Positions 1 through 11,538 of a stretch of 64,000 nucleotides of DNA are shown piece by piece (position 1 is the first letter of the stretch; every line of letters begins with the position of its first letter). The position numbers and the translations under genes were made by a program. This DNA is from Perca fluviatilis. Taxonomy: Eukaryota; Chordata; Actinopteri; Perciformes; Percidae. Where the stretch lies: positions 9,722,907 through 9,786,906 of the forward strand of contig NC_053118.1 in the NCBI RefSeq assembly GCF_010015445.1. The letters run 5' to 3'. The notes under the pieces are model-generated. The model had not been told where the DNA came from and did not search any database. It saw nothing but the letters and a program-made list of their open reading frames with translations.

Positions 1-84
1 TTTAATTAAACAGTAGCTACTTTGCCTTATAAAATCATTATTTCCCCTTATGGATGGAAGTCTTGGCAGGGATGCAGAACTTGG

Positions 85-505
85 CACGTGTTACCCGCTG
101 ATGACGGTCCGTCTGCGGCTGCAGGACCTGGAGCTCACCGCCAGTGTTTCAGTTTGACTGTTAAAGTGTTTAGATAACTAAAAGGTATTTATTTAGAAGC
201 TGGTTAGTTAGCTAACGCTAGCTTGCTATTCCACCAACACTAGCGGTGAGCTGCTACCGGGTGCGGGGCTCTCCGTGTCCCGCTGGAGCTCCGACTGCAG
301 GTCGAGGTCGGCAGCGAAGCTTTCTGGCAATAATAGCGATGTTGCTCCGCTGGCCGATACCCGCTGGTGACGCTCGCGTCTGCGGACCTGGAGCTCACCG
401 CCAGTGTTTCAGTTTGACTGTTAAAAGTGTTAAGATAATTAAAAGGTATTTATTTAGAATCAGGCTGGTTGGTTAGTTTAGCTAACGCAAGCTTGCTATT
501 CAACC
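85..505. repeat. Two diverged direct copies, period about 260 bp
   Basis: The segment around 119-235 recurs around 380-505. Both contain GGACCTGGAGCTCACCGCC, then a stretch reading cagtgtttcagtttgactgt, and end with the gctaacgc...gcttgctattc motif. The shared word starts at 126 and 386, an offset of 260 bp. The repeat may extend left of the window. Confidence 0.75.
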
Positions 506-839
506 AGGCTTCCATGCGACATAGCTAAATAAGCCGGACAGAGTTGTCCCTCATCTGGCGATAGAAACCCTGCTTTCCCGTTCTGTTGGATCAGAGCTCC
601 ACAGCCTAAGTCCACAGGTACAAATTAGTTTTGCAAATGTATCGCAACAAGTGTTGCAAAAGTCGAGGCGCCAGAGTCGCCTCTTTGTGATGCGAGAGCG
701 CCACAGTGACAGATTCGAGGTTGTAATCACGGAGTTGTGGTTGTGATGGAAAATCAACCTGAGTAAAAAAAAAAAAGTACATGAGTAAATGTTGCATTAC
801 AAGTTTGCAGCTGTCATTGTGTTCATGCAAATATCAATC

Positions 840-1105
840 TACACATTTGTGAATATTTTTTCTACAAGTGCAAATTTCAATTTACAAGTTCTGATTTTTT
901 TTACAAGCTCTCATGTTTTTTTTCTTTTTGTGACTTCAAATGTGAATAATAAGTGCAAATTTTAATTTTACAAGTGCACATTTTTATTTTACAAGTGCAA
1001 ATTTTTATTTTACAAGTGCAAATTTTTATTTTACAAGTGCAAATTTTAACATACAAGTTCAATTTTTTTGTTCTGCAAGTTCTCACATTGTATTCTACAA
1101 GCTCT
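840..1105. repeat. Minisatellite of about 21 bp, unit near acaagtgcaaatttttattt
   Basis: At least four good copies lie between 960 and 1060 and more diverged ones flank them to about 840 and 1105. Because the unit is 21 bp, both strands stay open and give seven-residue repeats. That makes short false proteins on both strands. Confidence 0.85.
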
Positions 1106-1129
1106 CACGTTTTGCACCATATTTACCTT

Positions 1130-1374
1130 CATAAAATTCTCTGGGTGGGCAAAGCAGAGAAAGGGGAGGTAACCTTGCTCCTTATGACCTCATAAGGAGA
1201 AGATTCCAGATCGGTCCATCTGAGCTTTCAGTTTCTCAAAGGCAGAGCAGGATACCCAGGGCTCGGTTTACACCTATCACCATTTCTAGCCACTGGAGGA
1301 CCATAGGCAGGCTGGGGGAACCTACATTAATGTTAAAAAACCTCATAATGTGAAATTTTCATGCCATGGGACCT
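1130..1374. mobile_element. 5'-truncated copy of the TTAA element found whole at 56061
   Basis: The right end ATTTTCATGCCATGGGACCT, followed by TTAA, matches the right end of the element at 56061-56563. The interior (gagaaaggggaggtaacc, cataaggagaagattccaga) also matches. The left half is missing. Confidence 0.8.
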
Positions 1375-1402
1375 TTAATCAAACTCCAGGGGTTTACTCC
1401 AG

Positions 1403-2481
1403 CCCGTTTTGGAAAGAGAGGTAACTTAACCTCAGAGTCAGTTACTATGGTAACTGAGCCTGTGGTCAGGAGCAGGTTTTCTTCAGTAAACCTTGAGTTT
1501 CTCGCAGACTATAAAACGTATTTATATATTTTCTAAAAACGTGGCATTTCCTTTTGTCGACGATCCCGTTGATGAAGAAGCTGCTTTACTTTGCAGGCTG
1601 TTATATGTCGGGAGATGATATTAAAGCCCCGACATTTAAATTTTCAGATAACTTCCTATTTGAGGGGTATCGTTTTTCTTCCCTTGTCTGTTATGCAGCC
1701 TAGGCTACATAACCTTATCCGTCCTTCTATCACTAACGTCACCCGTTTTGGGCATGCTCTACATCCCAGCAGATTATTTGTGTCACATACATTTTTTTTT
1801 TTTTTTGAAAACTGCAGTTTTCTTTAAAGTAAAAGCCACTGTATAGCTAGGTGCCGTCAGAAGAGTGTGACTCACTCTGAAACGTGTTTTAAACATTTTT
1901 GTAGTGTTCCCTGGACACAAACCCCTAAGAGCCATTAAAAAGGAGTGATGTAAACCCTTTGAAATAAAATATTATGTACATTAATTCTGTTAATGATGGT
2001 GCTGCAGCCTCAGCGGGATTAGTAGGCGTAGTACTTTTTCACCCGCAGTATTGCACTTAAATGAAATAGATTATAGGTTCAATACCATTTCACCAGTAAT
2101 ATTAGGCTATACTTATGGTTTAAATATGAAACACTAGCCTATATTGGAATATACACATTTACTCTTGCAGCAATTTTCTCCCATGCAAATTCTCTCTTTT
2201 GCAGCAGCCGCTGTGTTGCTTTAACTCGCTGTATGTGTGCATGAGTATTTCCGCCGACCCGTTAGTTTGTGGTTGTTGCCATGGTGAATTGTAGTATCAT
2301 GGCTCCATTCATGCTGCTGTTTTATTGGGGGTGGTGCACGCGCGTGAACCTACTGAGTTGATTGAACCAACTCAGATCAGCTGTTCTGAAACCAAAAACT
2401 CAGAGTTTCCATCTCAGGGTAAATCAACTCAGACATCAGGGTTAGACTCCGAGTTCGTTAAACCTCCTTCCTGAAACGGGC
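1403..2481. mobile_element. PIF/Harbinger-like element with degenerate ends
   Basis: The left end begins CCCGTTTTGGAAAGAGAGGT and the right end, reverse-complemented, begins CCCGTTTCAGGAAGGAGGTT. The subterminal parts on both sides are rich in actcagagt-like words. A transposase remnant lies at about 1545-1790. I cannot fix the target-site duplication. Confidence 0.6.
1545..1790 (+). pseudogene. Harbinger-type transposase N-terminal remnant
   Basis: Read in shifting frames, this stretch gives FVDDPVDEEAALLCR, then FSDNFLFEGYRFSS, then GHALHPS. These resemble the N-terminal region of fish PIF/Harbinger transposases (DEEA..., ...YRFS..., a later ...aLtp...). Stops and frameshifts break it, so it cannot make a working enzyme. 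The catalytic core is absent. The call rests on short motif memory, so confidence is moderate. Confidence 0.5.
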
Positions 2482-3467
2482 CCCTGGACTCTTTTGGTAT
2501 GTACTTTGTTTTTGTTTGTGAAATAAATCCTCAAGCAACAAACTTCCGCCTGCTCTCTGCATTTTGGTCCTCCATTCCCTGTAACTTGTGACATATTCAG
2601 ATTTACAGCCAGAGGTGTATAGTCCAGGTGCCAGAAAGTAAAAATCCTGCCATGTTTTTGGATCTGCCTCTACATCTAGAACAGGTGTTTTCACTAACGA
2701 GCTCATCTACCTGGTAGAGGAGCTGGTTTAGTGATGGTTGGGACAGCTGCTGGACAGGATTTCTACTTTCTGGCACCTGGACTATACACCTCTGTTTACA
2801 GCACTTTGTTCAAATGCTAACACACTGCTGTCAAAACTGTTAAACACAAATTCAAATCAGAATGGATTTCAGTCTGGTGCCTATCAAACACTGCTGATTG
2901 GAATTTTAGCTGAAAGCCTAAGCAGGTGTCTTGTTTTAGACTAATTAGGGAACATATATATTTATATAGAGAAAGCTCAGAAAGCCTTTTTTTATACAAA
3001 CACATAAGAATGAGATAATTATACACTGTACTGTTTACTGTAAGAGAAACGGGTAGAAGAGCTGAGATAGCAATATGTCCAGGTAAGATGTCTGAGGTTA
3101 CATACACAGCTATAAAAAAAAAGTGAAAAACACTTCCTTTACTATAGTAAAACTGTTCTTACTGTTTTTCAGAAAGTAATGGAGGTGAAAGCAATGGAAA
3201 CACAACATTACATACATTTTTACTGCGGACATCCAATGTGATGAAGAAAACGTGCCGCATGATGCTGGAGAGAGGCAGGATTAGTCACACTATTCTTTGG
3301 TACTGTTATGCACCTTTTTTTCCAGTAATTCCATAAATTACTAGAGACAAAATACTGTAAAACATATATCTATTGAAGCAAACTGCTGATTTGGCTTCCT
3401 TCTTGTTTACCATAAAAACCGGTATATTATAAAATAAAAAATATCATGTGAAACAATTTCACTCTTA

Positions 3468-4582
3468 GGGCCCTATTTTAACGATCTGAAACGCGAAACG
3501 CAAGTAGCTTTGTGGGCGGATCTCGGGCGCTGTTGCTACTATACCGGCGGGATAAATGACTCTTGCGCCCGACAAACAAATCTTAAATGGGTTGGTCTGA
3601 AGTAGCTAGGTGTGGTTTGGGCGTAACGTGAAAATAACCAATCAGAGCGTCATCTTTCATTCCTTTTAAGAGCAGGCGCGCTTGTTCCATGGCGGATTGC
3701 TATAATGACGGCGGATTTGCCTGGCGCACGCCAGCGGGAGCTGTCCGGGATGCGGCAAAGTAATAAATGCCCGTCTAGGCCGGGTGGCGATGTTGCTGCG
3801 GCCTCTCTGGCATATCTCCTCAAGTCTGGAGAGGATTGCTGCAGCCATGGAGCGTGGGCCTCCAAACGCACCACCTGCACTTGTTGTGCCCCTTCCTCCT
3901 CCCCCCACTCTATCTCCGTCCACCCGCTCCATCAGGAGCACATCGCGTATTGCCACTCCCGAACCAGATTCCGTCGGAGTGTCCAATCCCACCGTAGTTC
4001 AACATCACGTCTCCTTAAGTCCTGTAATATTTCCTCATTTATGTCATCAACACATCCATGATTCATGGAAATGTTGTGTAAAACACAACAAGCCACAAAG
4101 AATGCTGCAACTTTTTGAGGACTGTACTGTAAAATGCCTCCTGATCTATCCAAACACATGAAGTGCATTTTCAGTAATATTTTTCTTTGTAATTATGTAT
4201 GGTTTTCAAAAATGGGAACTGCTGTAGATGAGAGAAGTGTATGCGCGTTGTGCACACGCTACATTATGGCCAAGCATGCGCCCCTAAAATAGCATCTGAA
4301 TAACGCGCCACTGACTTTAGACTAGCGCCACTGACTTTAGACCAGGTTTTTCCTGGTCAGTGGCGGAATTGTTTTCTGAAACTGAAAAAATAGCACCAGG
4401 GAACGTTTGCGCCGGAACACGCCTCCTCTTTTCGCTGAACCGCCCCCGGGAGCGCAAATACATTCCCTAATTTACCGACGTGCGTCTGTGGAGGGAAAAG
4501 TCCGCTGTGCGTCGGGTGCAAAATAGGAATGATACATGCGTCGGCGTACAAAGGCAATTGCGTTGAGTGCAAGATAGGGCCC
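3468..4582. mobile_element. PIF/Harbinger-like DNA transposon, 1115 bp, TSD TTA
   Basis: The element starts GGGCCCTATTTTAACGATCT and ends GCAAGATAGGGCCC, so the outer bases are inverted repeats. TTA flanks it on both sides (3465-3467 and 4583-4585), the target length and sequence expected for this superfamily. It carries a transposase remnant on the minus strand. A shorter relative lies at 39202. Confidence 0.85.
3932..4168 (-). pseudogene. HARBI1-like transposase C-terminal remnant
   Basis: The minus strand encodes 78 codons containing QKVAAFFVACCVLHNISMNH. The motif ACCVLHN is the hallmark of the C-terminal part of PIF/Harbinger nucleases and of the domesticated HARBI1. Upstream catalytic Asp/Glu regions are not present, so this is a deleted internal piece. 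It lies inside the TTA-flanked element at 3468-4582, which fits the same superfamily. Confidence 0.8.
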
Positions 4583-4949
4583 TTAGTGTGAAGTCACTTA
4601 AGTTATTCAAACTGTAAAGATGAAAAGTTTGTAATTTGTGTGTTAGTCTCTGATGCTAGTGTTATTACTCTCGGTGTGTTCTGAGTGACCATGTGTGCTA
4701 TCCCAGTGAGGACTGTTCACAGTGTTTCGCTGCTAGCATTACCGGCTATTTATGTGTTTGTTTGCAGTTCTAAGTGAATGCAGCAGTATGAAACTGTGGG
4801 CAAAGGGAACCACGGCTTAGCTAAAGATCATGGAGCTGGGGTTATCAGTGTAACCACCACCACTGACAGCAAATACATTCTAATAGAGCTTCCTGATGAG
4901 AACCACTTAGATTGAGGGGAAAAAAGATAGGGATACATAGCTAACTATA

Positions 4950-5091
4950 ATCTATATTGACATTTCATTTACGTGATAGTTCTGCCTGATGTCCCTCACC
5001 TTTCCCCGTCTTTGTGTTGGCATTCTAAACTCCAGTCGTTTCAGGAAACATCTGAGCTAGATCCGACTATCAAATTGTGTATGTGTGTGTG

Positions 5092-5151
<60 letters not shown>

Positions 5152-5422
5152 TTTAGTAACGTTCTCATCACACACTCTACAGCCATTTAAATTCCAGAGC
5201 TCGCCTCCCTATGTGCAAATGTTAGACCAAAACAAGTTCCTTCTCGAGGCTATTTGGATACCTGCGTCCGGTGCTTAGCGCCGCCCAAGACGATTGTGAT
5301 TGGTTTAAAGAAATGTAAATAAACCAGAGCACATTTTTCTCATATTCCAGAATGCTGTATGGACTAGCCAGACCTTCCTCCGCAGCGCTGTGGAGATAGG
5401 TCTGGCAAAGCGAGACTAATGT
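4950..5422 (-). repeat. Interspersed repeat family A, copy 1, split by (TA)n
   Basis: It shares with four other copies the parts reading gccagaccttcctccgcagcgctgtgga, the block aaaccaatcacaatcgtcttgg (here inverted) and the end near tctatattgac. A (TA)n run interrupts it at 5096-5148. The copies have a short terminal inverted repeat near tagtct. The class is unknown to me; a non-autonomous DNA transposon is likely. Confidence 0.7.
5096..5148. repeat. (TA)n microsatellite
   Basis: This is an uninterrupted run of TA dinucleotides of about 53 bp, followed by a short T run. Confidence 0.95.
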
Positions 5423-6753
5423 GTCCGTGACAGAGGGAGGGGGGAGAGAGCTCTATGTAATGGTATCTCCCCAGGAAAGATCATTTTAATAATATTGTGT
5501 AGCATAATGCAGTGCTAATATCTACAGAAATCAGTACATTTCTTTGTCTTTCCTGGTTTCAAACCCACCATACACCTCAATTGTACAGACATCTTAAAAC
5601 CACTAGAACATATTTGAAATTTCTGTAACCTGAACCTTTTAATGATTGTTGATTGTCTTCACAGAATTCTCTGCAGTTTTCACAGCCATTACTTCAAACA
5701 CAGTTTGCAAAAGAATTTGCAGATTTAACCTGTGAGTCTTGAATTGTGCTCTAAAGAAGGATTTGTCACACAAAGCACTTTGATCCACTGTGTTGAAAGC
5801 ATTTTAGTTTAGGTGTGATGTGAAAGAATATCAATTATATGGAGTGCCAGATGGCCCAAAACATTGTATTAATTGTAGTTTCTCTTTTTTTCATCACCAT
5901 GAAACTTGTGAACTTGTGATATTTTGTGTTGGAAAAAAAGGTTGTTTTTCATATTTGGTAAGGAGTTATTTAGTTACAGCATTTTCTTTTTAGACACCAT
6001 TATGTCATTTTGTTGAAGGTATGACAAGTTCCGAGCATATGTTTGCTATTTTAAAATGAAACATTCTCAATACTGACTATTGTGCATTTAAGCAATTAAG
6101 AAACTTTAATCAGCAGGGGTATTATCTTGCGTGTGTATACCATCAGAGCCCATAATGCACAAACCATTTGCACTAACAGTGACCTGAGGCTGTAAAGTAT
6201 GGCTGCAGAGGGACCTCAGCATAGGTAGGTTGATTAACAAGCACATATGCTGCTTCATACACCAACTGTTGTTTTCATTAATTTCTGTGGTGAAATGATA
6301 AAGAGACTGCAACTATCGCCGCAGCAGTTTTCTAATGAATTGGTATCAGTATGTTTCAGTGTGAAGACTTAACACACACAAACATAGTAATCACAGCTGT
6401 GCCCCTGTGTGTGAACAGTACCCGCGAATGCATGCGTGTCTATTGCCCAGATGGATGAAAACGAGGTGTGAAAAAAGCTCTCTAAGATGTCCCGAGTGCC
6501 AGCGACGGATTGCAAGAGAAGCAAAAAAAACAACCTAAAAACAGAGGTGAGAAATCAAACTCGGAGCAAAGAGAACTAATGCAGGGAAGTTTCCAAACGT
6601 GGCCGGATTAACTAAAAATCCTTGATATGCAAGCAGGTATTCTATAAAATCCTACGCTGAGGGAATAACCAAGCAGAGCCTCGGCAGGAACAGGACTGTC
6701 ACATGGTTCCGGGCTATTTCACTGGCAAAAAGGTACAGCACTATTTGATCATG

Positions 6754-7019
6754 GTGACACGGTGGCTCAGTGGTTAGCACTGTCGCCTCATAGCAAGAAG
6801 GAACTGGGTTTGAACACAACCAGGCCGCCTAGGACCTCTCTGTATGGAGTTGCAGTCCAAACAAATGCAGGTTAGGTGAAGTGGAGTTTGCCCTGAGGTG
6901 TGAATGTGTTAGTCTATCTATCTGTGTCCGTCCAGTGATAGATTGGTGACAAAAGCAGACAGAGGTTCAAGCTCCTCATGAGTCATGACCCTGAACAGGA
7001 TAAGTGGGTACAGAACACA
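6754..7019 (+). mobile_element. tRNA-derived SINE (DANA/Mermaid-like)
   Basis: The head reads cacggtggctcagtggttagc, an A-box-like tRNA motif, and ggaactgggtttgaacac is a decayed B box. The body holds aaatgcaggttaggtgaa and the tail holds gaccctgaacaggataagtgg, typical of this fish SINE group. It is diverged and probably old. Confidence 0.75.
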
Positions 7020-7103
7020 GATGCCTACTTAGTTCATCGTGTAAAACTAGTCTTTGTGAAAAGTATAAAATAACTAACTGATATAGATACAAATTATACT
7101 TAA

Positions 7104-7945
7104 AGCTATAGTGTGTAGTTTTTGTCGCCCCCATGAGGAATTCTAAGTGATGACAACACTGTCAGAGCATACCCATGAGGTTAGTCTTGCATTACCTTCC
7201 TCTACAGCGCTGCTGAGGAAGGTCTGGCTGGTCCACACAGCATTCCGGGATGGGAGAAAAGCTTGCTCTGGTTTATTGGTATTTCTTTAAACCAATCACA
7301 ATCGTCTTGGGCGGCTCTAAGCCCCGGACACAATGAGAGTGCCACAGCAAAATAGCCTCGGGAAGCTACTTGTTTGGGTGGAACATGTGTACGTTCAAAA
7401 GTTGTTTTAGTCGTGCAACAGAAAACTCAGATTGGACAGATAGTCTAGCTAGCTGTCTGGATTTACCCTGCAGAGATCTGAGGAGCAGTTCACCATAGTC
7501 CTCAGAAATCCAACGGAGTTTAGAACAGCAACGCAAAGAAAGCGGAAGGTGTGGGACATCCGGCCTCAAAAGAGGGACTTCCGGTGGCACTGTAACAATC
7601 CCGGAAGTGGAACATTGTCGATATAGACTAACATGACGCAAGCCTTCGGAAATCATCCCCAACCCCTCCTCCACGCAGTTGCTAACGCAGAGGATTAATA
7701 AAACATGATAAACTCTTCGGAAGAGGTAATTATCTTGTCATTTTAATGTCCTCTTTGTCTCCAAAGCTAAACGCTGCTGTTGTCCTTTCTCAGCGTTGAC
7801 TTAAAACGCATCACTTGAGCTGCTGCGCGCGAAGTAGTACAGAGAGAGTTTTGTGGAGCTAGAGGCTTCGTAAGCTTCGTATCAACTCAATGGGTATCTA
7901 TGTTACAGATGTTCATGTTAAAATAAAATAGTTGCGCACTATAGC
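7104..7945. mobile_element. TTAA-flanked element with family A repeat inside
   Basis: The left end is TTAA followed by AGCTATAGTGTGTAG, and the right end reads GCGCACTATAGC followed by TTAA, so the ends are inverted repeats flanked by TTAA. A family A repeat lies inside. A lone end of the same family appears near 60774. TTAA targets point to Kolobok or piggyBac; assignment is open. Confidence 0.65.
7181..7630 (+). repeat. Interspersed repeat family A, copy 2
   Basis: This copy begins ttagtcttgcattaccttcc and ends gtcgatatagactaa, giving an outer inverted repeat TTAGTCT/AGACTAA. It includes cacacagcattccgggatgg, accaatcacaatcgtcttgg and gattggacagatagtctagc. It is one of the fuller copies. 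Confidence 0.75.
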
Positions 7946-8293
7946 TTAACTATGGCTGGAACGCCAACTGGGCAACGTGGGAAACGGCCTCCAAGCCCCA
8001 GACACTCAGTGGTCCCAAAGGCTTCCGATTCACTGTGTCAATAGATTTTTCTGGTACTTTCAATAATTAAAAGTGTTCACCAATATGTACAATCAAATTA
8101 GGCAAGTTGTGCATTGTTACTTAATCTCGAGGACCTGTCTTGTTGAGTGCCCTTGTGTGAAAATCTATGCTGAACACCTTTGTTATTGGAGTTCATATCA
8201 TGCTCACAAAGAGCACATTATGTGTTTCTTTTGCCCAGCATGTTTCCTTGGATTAGGGTGGCACCTAAATCATGGTTGCAGCTATCCCGGTGG

Positions 8294-8417
8294 TCCTGCT
8301 CCGTGCCCTGCTATGCTCTGTTACACCCTGCTACGCACTGCAGTGCCCTGCTACGTCCTGCTGCGTCCTGCTACGCCCTGCTACGTCCTGCTATGTTCTG
8401 CTGTGCCCTGCTATGCC
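8294..8417. repeat. 10-bp minisatellite, unit near ccctgctacg
   Basis: About twelve units in the form c-c/t-ctgctacg/atg run from 8294 to 8417. Right after it comes a stretch common in fish repeats (8420-8610), with ggtttctccctaaaaggaa present twice 40 bp apart. Open frames here come from the repeat and are not genes. Confidence 0.85.
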
Positions 8418-8976
8418 ATGAACTACTACAAATATTTCTGGTCATTGTTCCATTGTCTTTATTATGACTATTATTGCCATTGTTCATCACACCGCCAACC
8501 GGCACCGTCGGACACCACCTACCAAGAGCCTGGGTCTGTCCGAGGTTTCTCCCTAAAAGGAAGTTTTGCTCACCATTCAAGGTTTCTCCCTAAAAGGAAC
8601 TGACTGACTGACCGACCGACTGATTTATGGGACATTTTCATCCATAGAGCCAAGCTGCCAGTCTAGCTAAAATTTCTAAACCACTTTAGAATGGCTTGAA
8701 ACAAGGTAACCAAGGCATTTTTTCCACAAAAGATGTTACAGAGTCCATGGTAGAACTTCAGACATTACCACAAAGTAATGAAATACATGTGGCAGGGCAC
8801 CTTTTAAGGTAGCCTCTTGAGACCGTCCTGATCTCGCGAGCTTCAGTTTTCCACTCGCAGATCAGTCTGGCATCTTGAGAGAATTTGGAGCCGTTCGCCA
8901 AACGACCTAACAATCAGTGTTGGTTTTGAGGCGGGTTTAGGTGTGACGCAACGAGAAGCGACTGTTCAGACTAAAC

Positions 8977-9913
8977 TAGGGTGACCATATTTTGATTTCC
9001 AAAAAAGAGGACACTTGGCCCGGCCTCGAGACAAAAATTCAGACAGGCTTAATTAATGGTTAATGAACATGCTTTATTATGCCTCGATGGTGCAAAAATA
9101 ACTTCTGTAATAAAATAAAATCTGTAACAACCTGTAACAAAATAATATCTCTCTTTTAAAATAAATAAATAATATGAAATAATGTTCTAAATATGACCTC
9201 TTCTGTGTTAGAAAATCCAGCTACAACAAAATATCTTAATACCTTTTCAATGTAATAAGATAAATAATAAAGACACTAAAACATATATGCCAGCTTTGCA
9301 CACGGTGCACTCCGCCCCACTAGTCCGATCCCTACCGGACGGTACCGGGACTTTTTTTTTGCAGTTCAACTGTTAAGCTGCACTAAGTCTTCTTTTATGG
9401 TTGTTATGGTTGCTCCACGCAGAGCTTTCGCCGTAGCCTGATGTTAATACTTGTGCGCTGGTGTGTGTGTCGAGCCGGCATGTCTGTGTGTGTGGGGAGT
9501 GGGTGATTGAGCGAGGAAGAATTAAGGGAGAGTGACGGCGAGCGAGTACGACTCTAGAGTCATAGGGAGAGAAACAAAGTGTCTCCTCTGTGTTTTCTGA
9601 CCACGGTGGGAAAACTTTAGCAGGAAACGCTGCAGCATTTTGTGTGTAATGCTGCTCCGCTGTCTGCTCTGGTCCCTGTGTATGTGCGCGTCGCAGAGCC
9701 GCCCACAAAGCAGCCGCTCGGGAATTACGTCACACAACAAAGTACCGTAGTACACTGTGCAAAGCGCCAGTCAATTTAAGTACACGCTTAATAGGCCCAT
9801 GAAAAACAGTGAAAACCGGACATTTTCATGAATTTATAAAACCCCCCCGGACGCCCCGGACAGTAGGTAAAAAGTGGACATGTCCGGGCAAAAGAGGACG
9901 TTTGGTCACCCTA
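8977..9913. mobile_element. hAT-like transposon, 937 bp, perfect 8-bp TSD GACTAAAC
   Basis: The element begins TAGGGTGACCATATTTTG and ends GGACGTTTGGTCACCCTA, so the termini are inverted repeats. GACTAAAC sits at 8969-8976 and 9914-9921. No transposase is seen, so it is non-autonomous. The element at 51518 has the same ends. A module related to the element at 33743 starts inside at about 9373. Confidence 0.85.
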
Positions 9914-9924
9914 GACTAAACAAC

Positions 9925-10110
9925 ATGGCGGCTTCCACGGATGAGATGAGCGTAGCTATCGCGCAAGTTTTATCCAAATTAGAAAGTATTCCTTCATTGA
10001 AAGAAGAGCAAAAAAACGCACTGGAGAATTGCTCTGAGGAAAAGATGTTTTTGCTCTTCTCCTGACTTGTTTCGGCAAGAATTTGATCTGAATGGTTGAT
10101 TTGGCCCGTC
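9925..10110 (+). pseudogene. N-terminal fragment of a RecQ-like helicase from a mobile element
   Basis: From an ATG at 9925 the plus strand reads MAASTDEMSVAIAQVLSKLE and continues through IPSLKEEQKNALENC before frameshifts. Further on, other frames give DVFALLP-like and TCFGKNLI-like pieces, which resemble a decayed Walker A box (LPTGFGKSLI). I recall RecQ-type helicase genes of this sort in fish repeats. The rest of the helicase is absent. The protein cannot be functional. Confidence 0.5.
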
Positions 10111-11079
10111 TATCACCAACATAGACAGATGGTTTATCCAATCGGCTAACCAGTATTTTCGCCCCTTCCCACAAGTTCTCCAACGGAAAGTTCCCAGATG
10201 GATATGCCGAGCAAATGCGAAGCAATCCATCTGGCGGAGTCAGGTTACCTTTAAGGGCCACTCTTGTTAAACTGTAAAATGTCTAAAATGGTTTCTGTGG
10301 CAATCCTCACATGAAAATGACTTCTTGGTCAAGCAAAAAATATCTGTCAGAACACGTGAAAGTAGCATAATAGCATAAACATGACCGAGCCATAGAGGTG
10401 GCGGATAAAAAACATATTTTGTTAACAGCTATAGGCATTTTGGAAGGTAATAAAACGTGTTGATGACAAAATTACTCAGGCAACATAATTTGAGTGATTT
10501 GTAATCTATAGGTTTGGGCTCGTACATTTTAACTGAAAGTATATGTTACAAAGTGATTGATATTGATACGGAAATGTAGGGTCTACATCTAGTGATTTTG
10601 ACCATTATTTTTCTAAATCTGATTTTAAAAATCCAACATTATTAAAGTATAATTCTAAAGCACATGTACTCTTTCAACAAAATAATAAACAATGAACAAT
10701 TATGAAATTTCTGAACCATCAGAGGTTTTTTTCCCAAGGAAATAAATTTGGTGTTAAGTACAGCAAACATAAGAAAGGTTAAGTGGGTTAGAGTTTGACA
10801 TTTATTAAATGTCAGATATAAAGTAGTGTTCTTATAATATACTTGTATTAATTCAGTGGTTGCATGAGGTTGATCACTGGGAACCAACCCTAGAAGCATT
10901 TCATTAGTGTGAGTTGAAGTGAAGAGTTTTAGTGTCCCATAAAATAACCTTTCCATCTTAAGAATGGAAAAAAAAAACTGTATTACACTATATGTACAGT
11001 ATATCTATAAGTATTATACTATAAATACAGTATTTACTTTGAAATACTAAACTAGAAAAGACTGTAGTTGGTTTAATTA

Positions 11080-11538
<459 letters not shown>

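Larger units (their letters stand above)
8818..10250. mobile_element. TTAA-flanked element carrying a helicase gene fragment, with a hAT inserted
   Basis: The left end is TTAA followed by GGTAGCCTC and the right end is AGGTTACCT followed by TTAA. Inside lies a hAT at 8977-9913 whose duplicated target GACTAAAC belongs to this element. Right of the insertion is a short coding remnant starting at 9925. Confidence 0.65.

Noticed and set aside
8073..8603. 176-codon open frame on the plus strand
   Set aside because: It runs through the 10-bp minisatellite and a known-looking fish repeat; the composition is Cys/Tyr/Leu repeats with no conserved domain.
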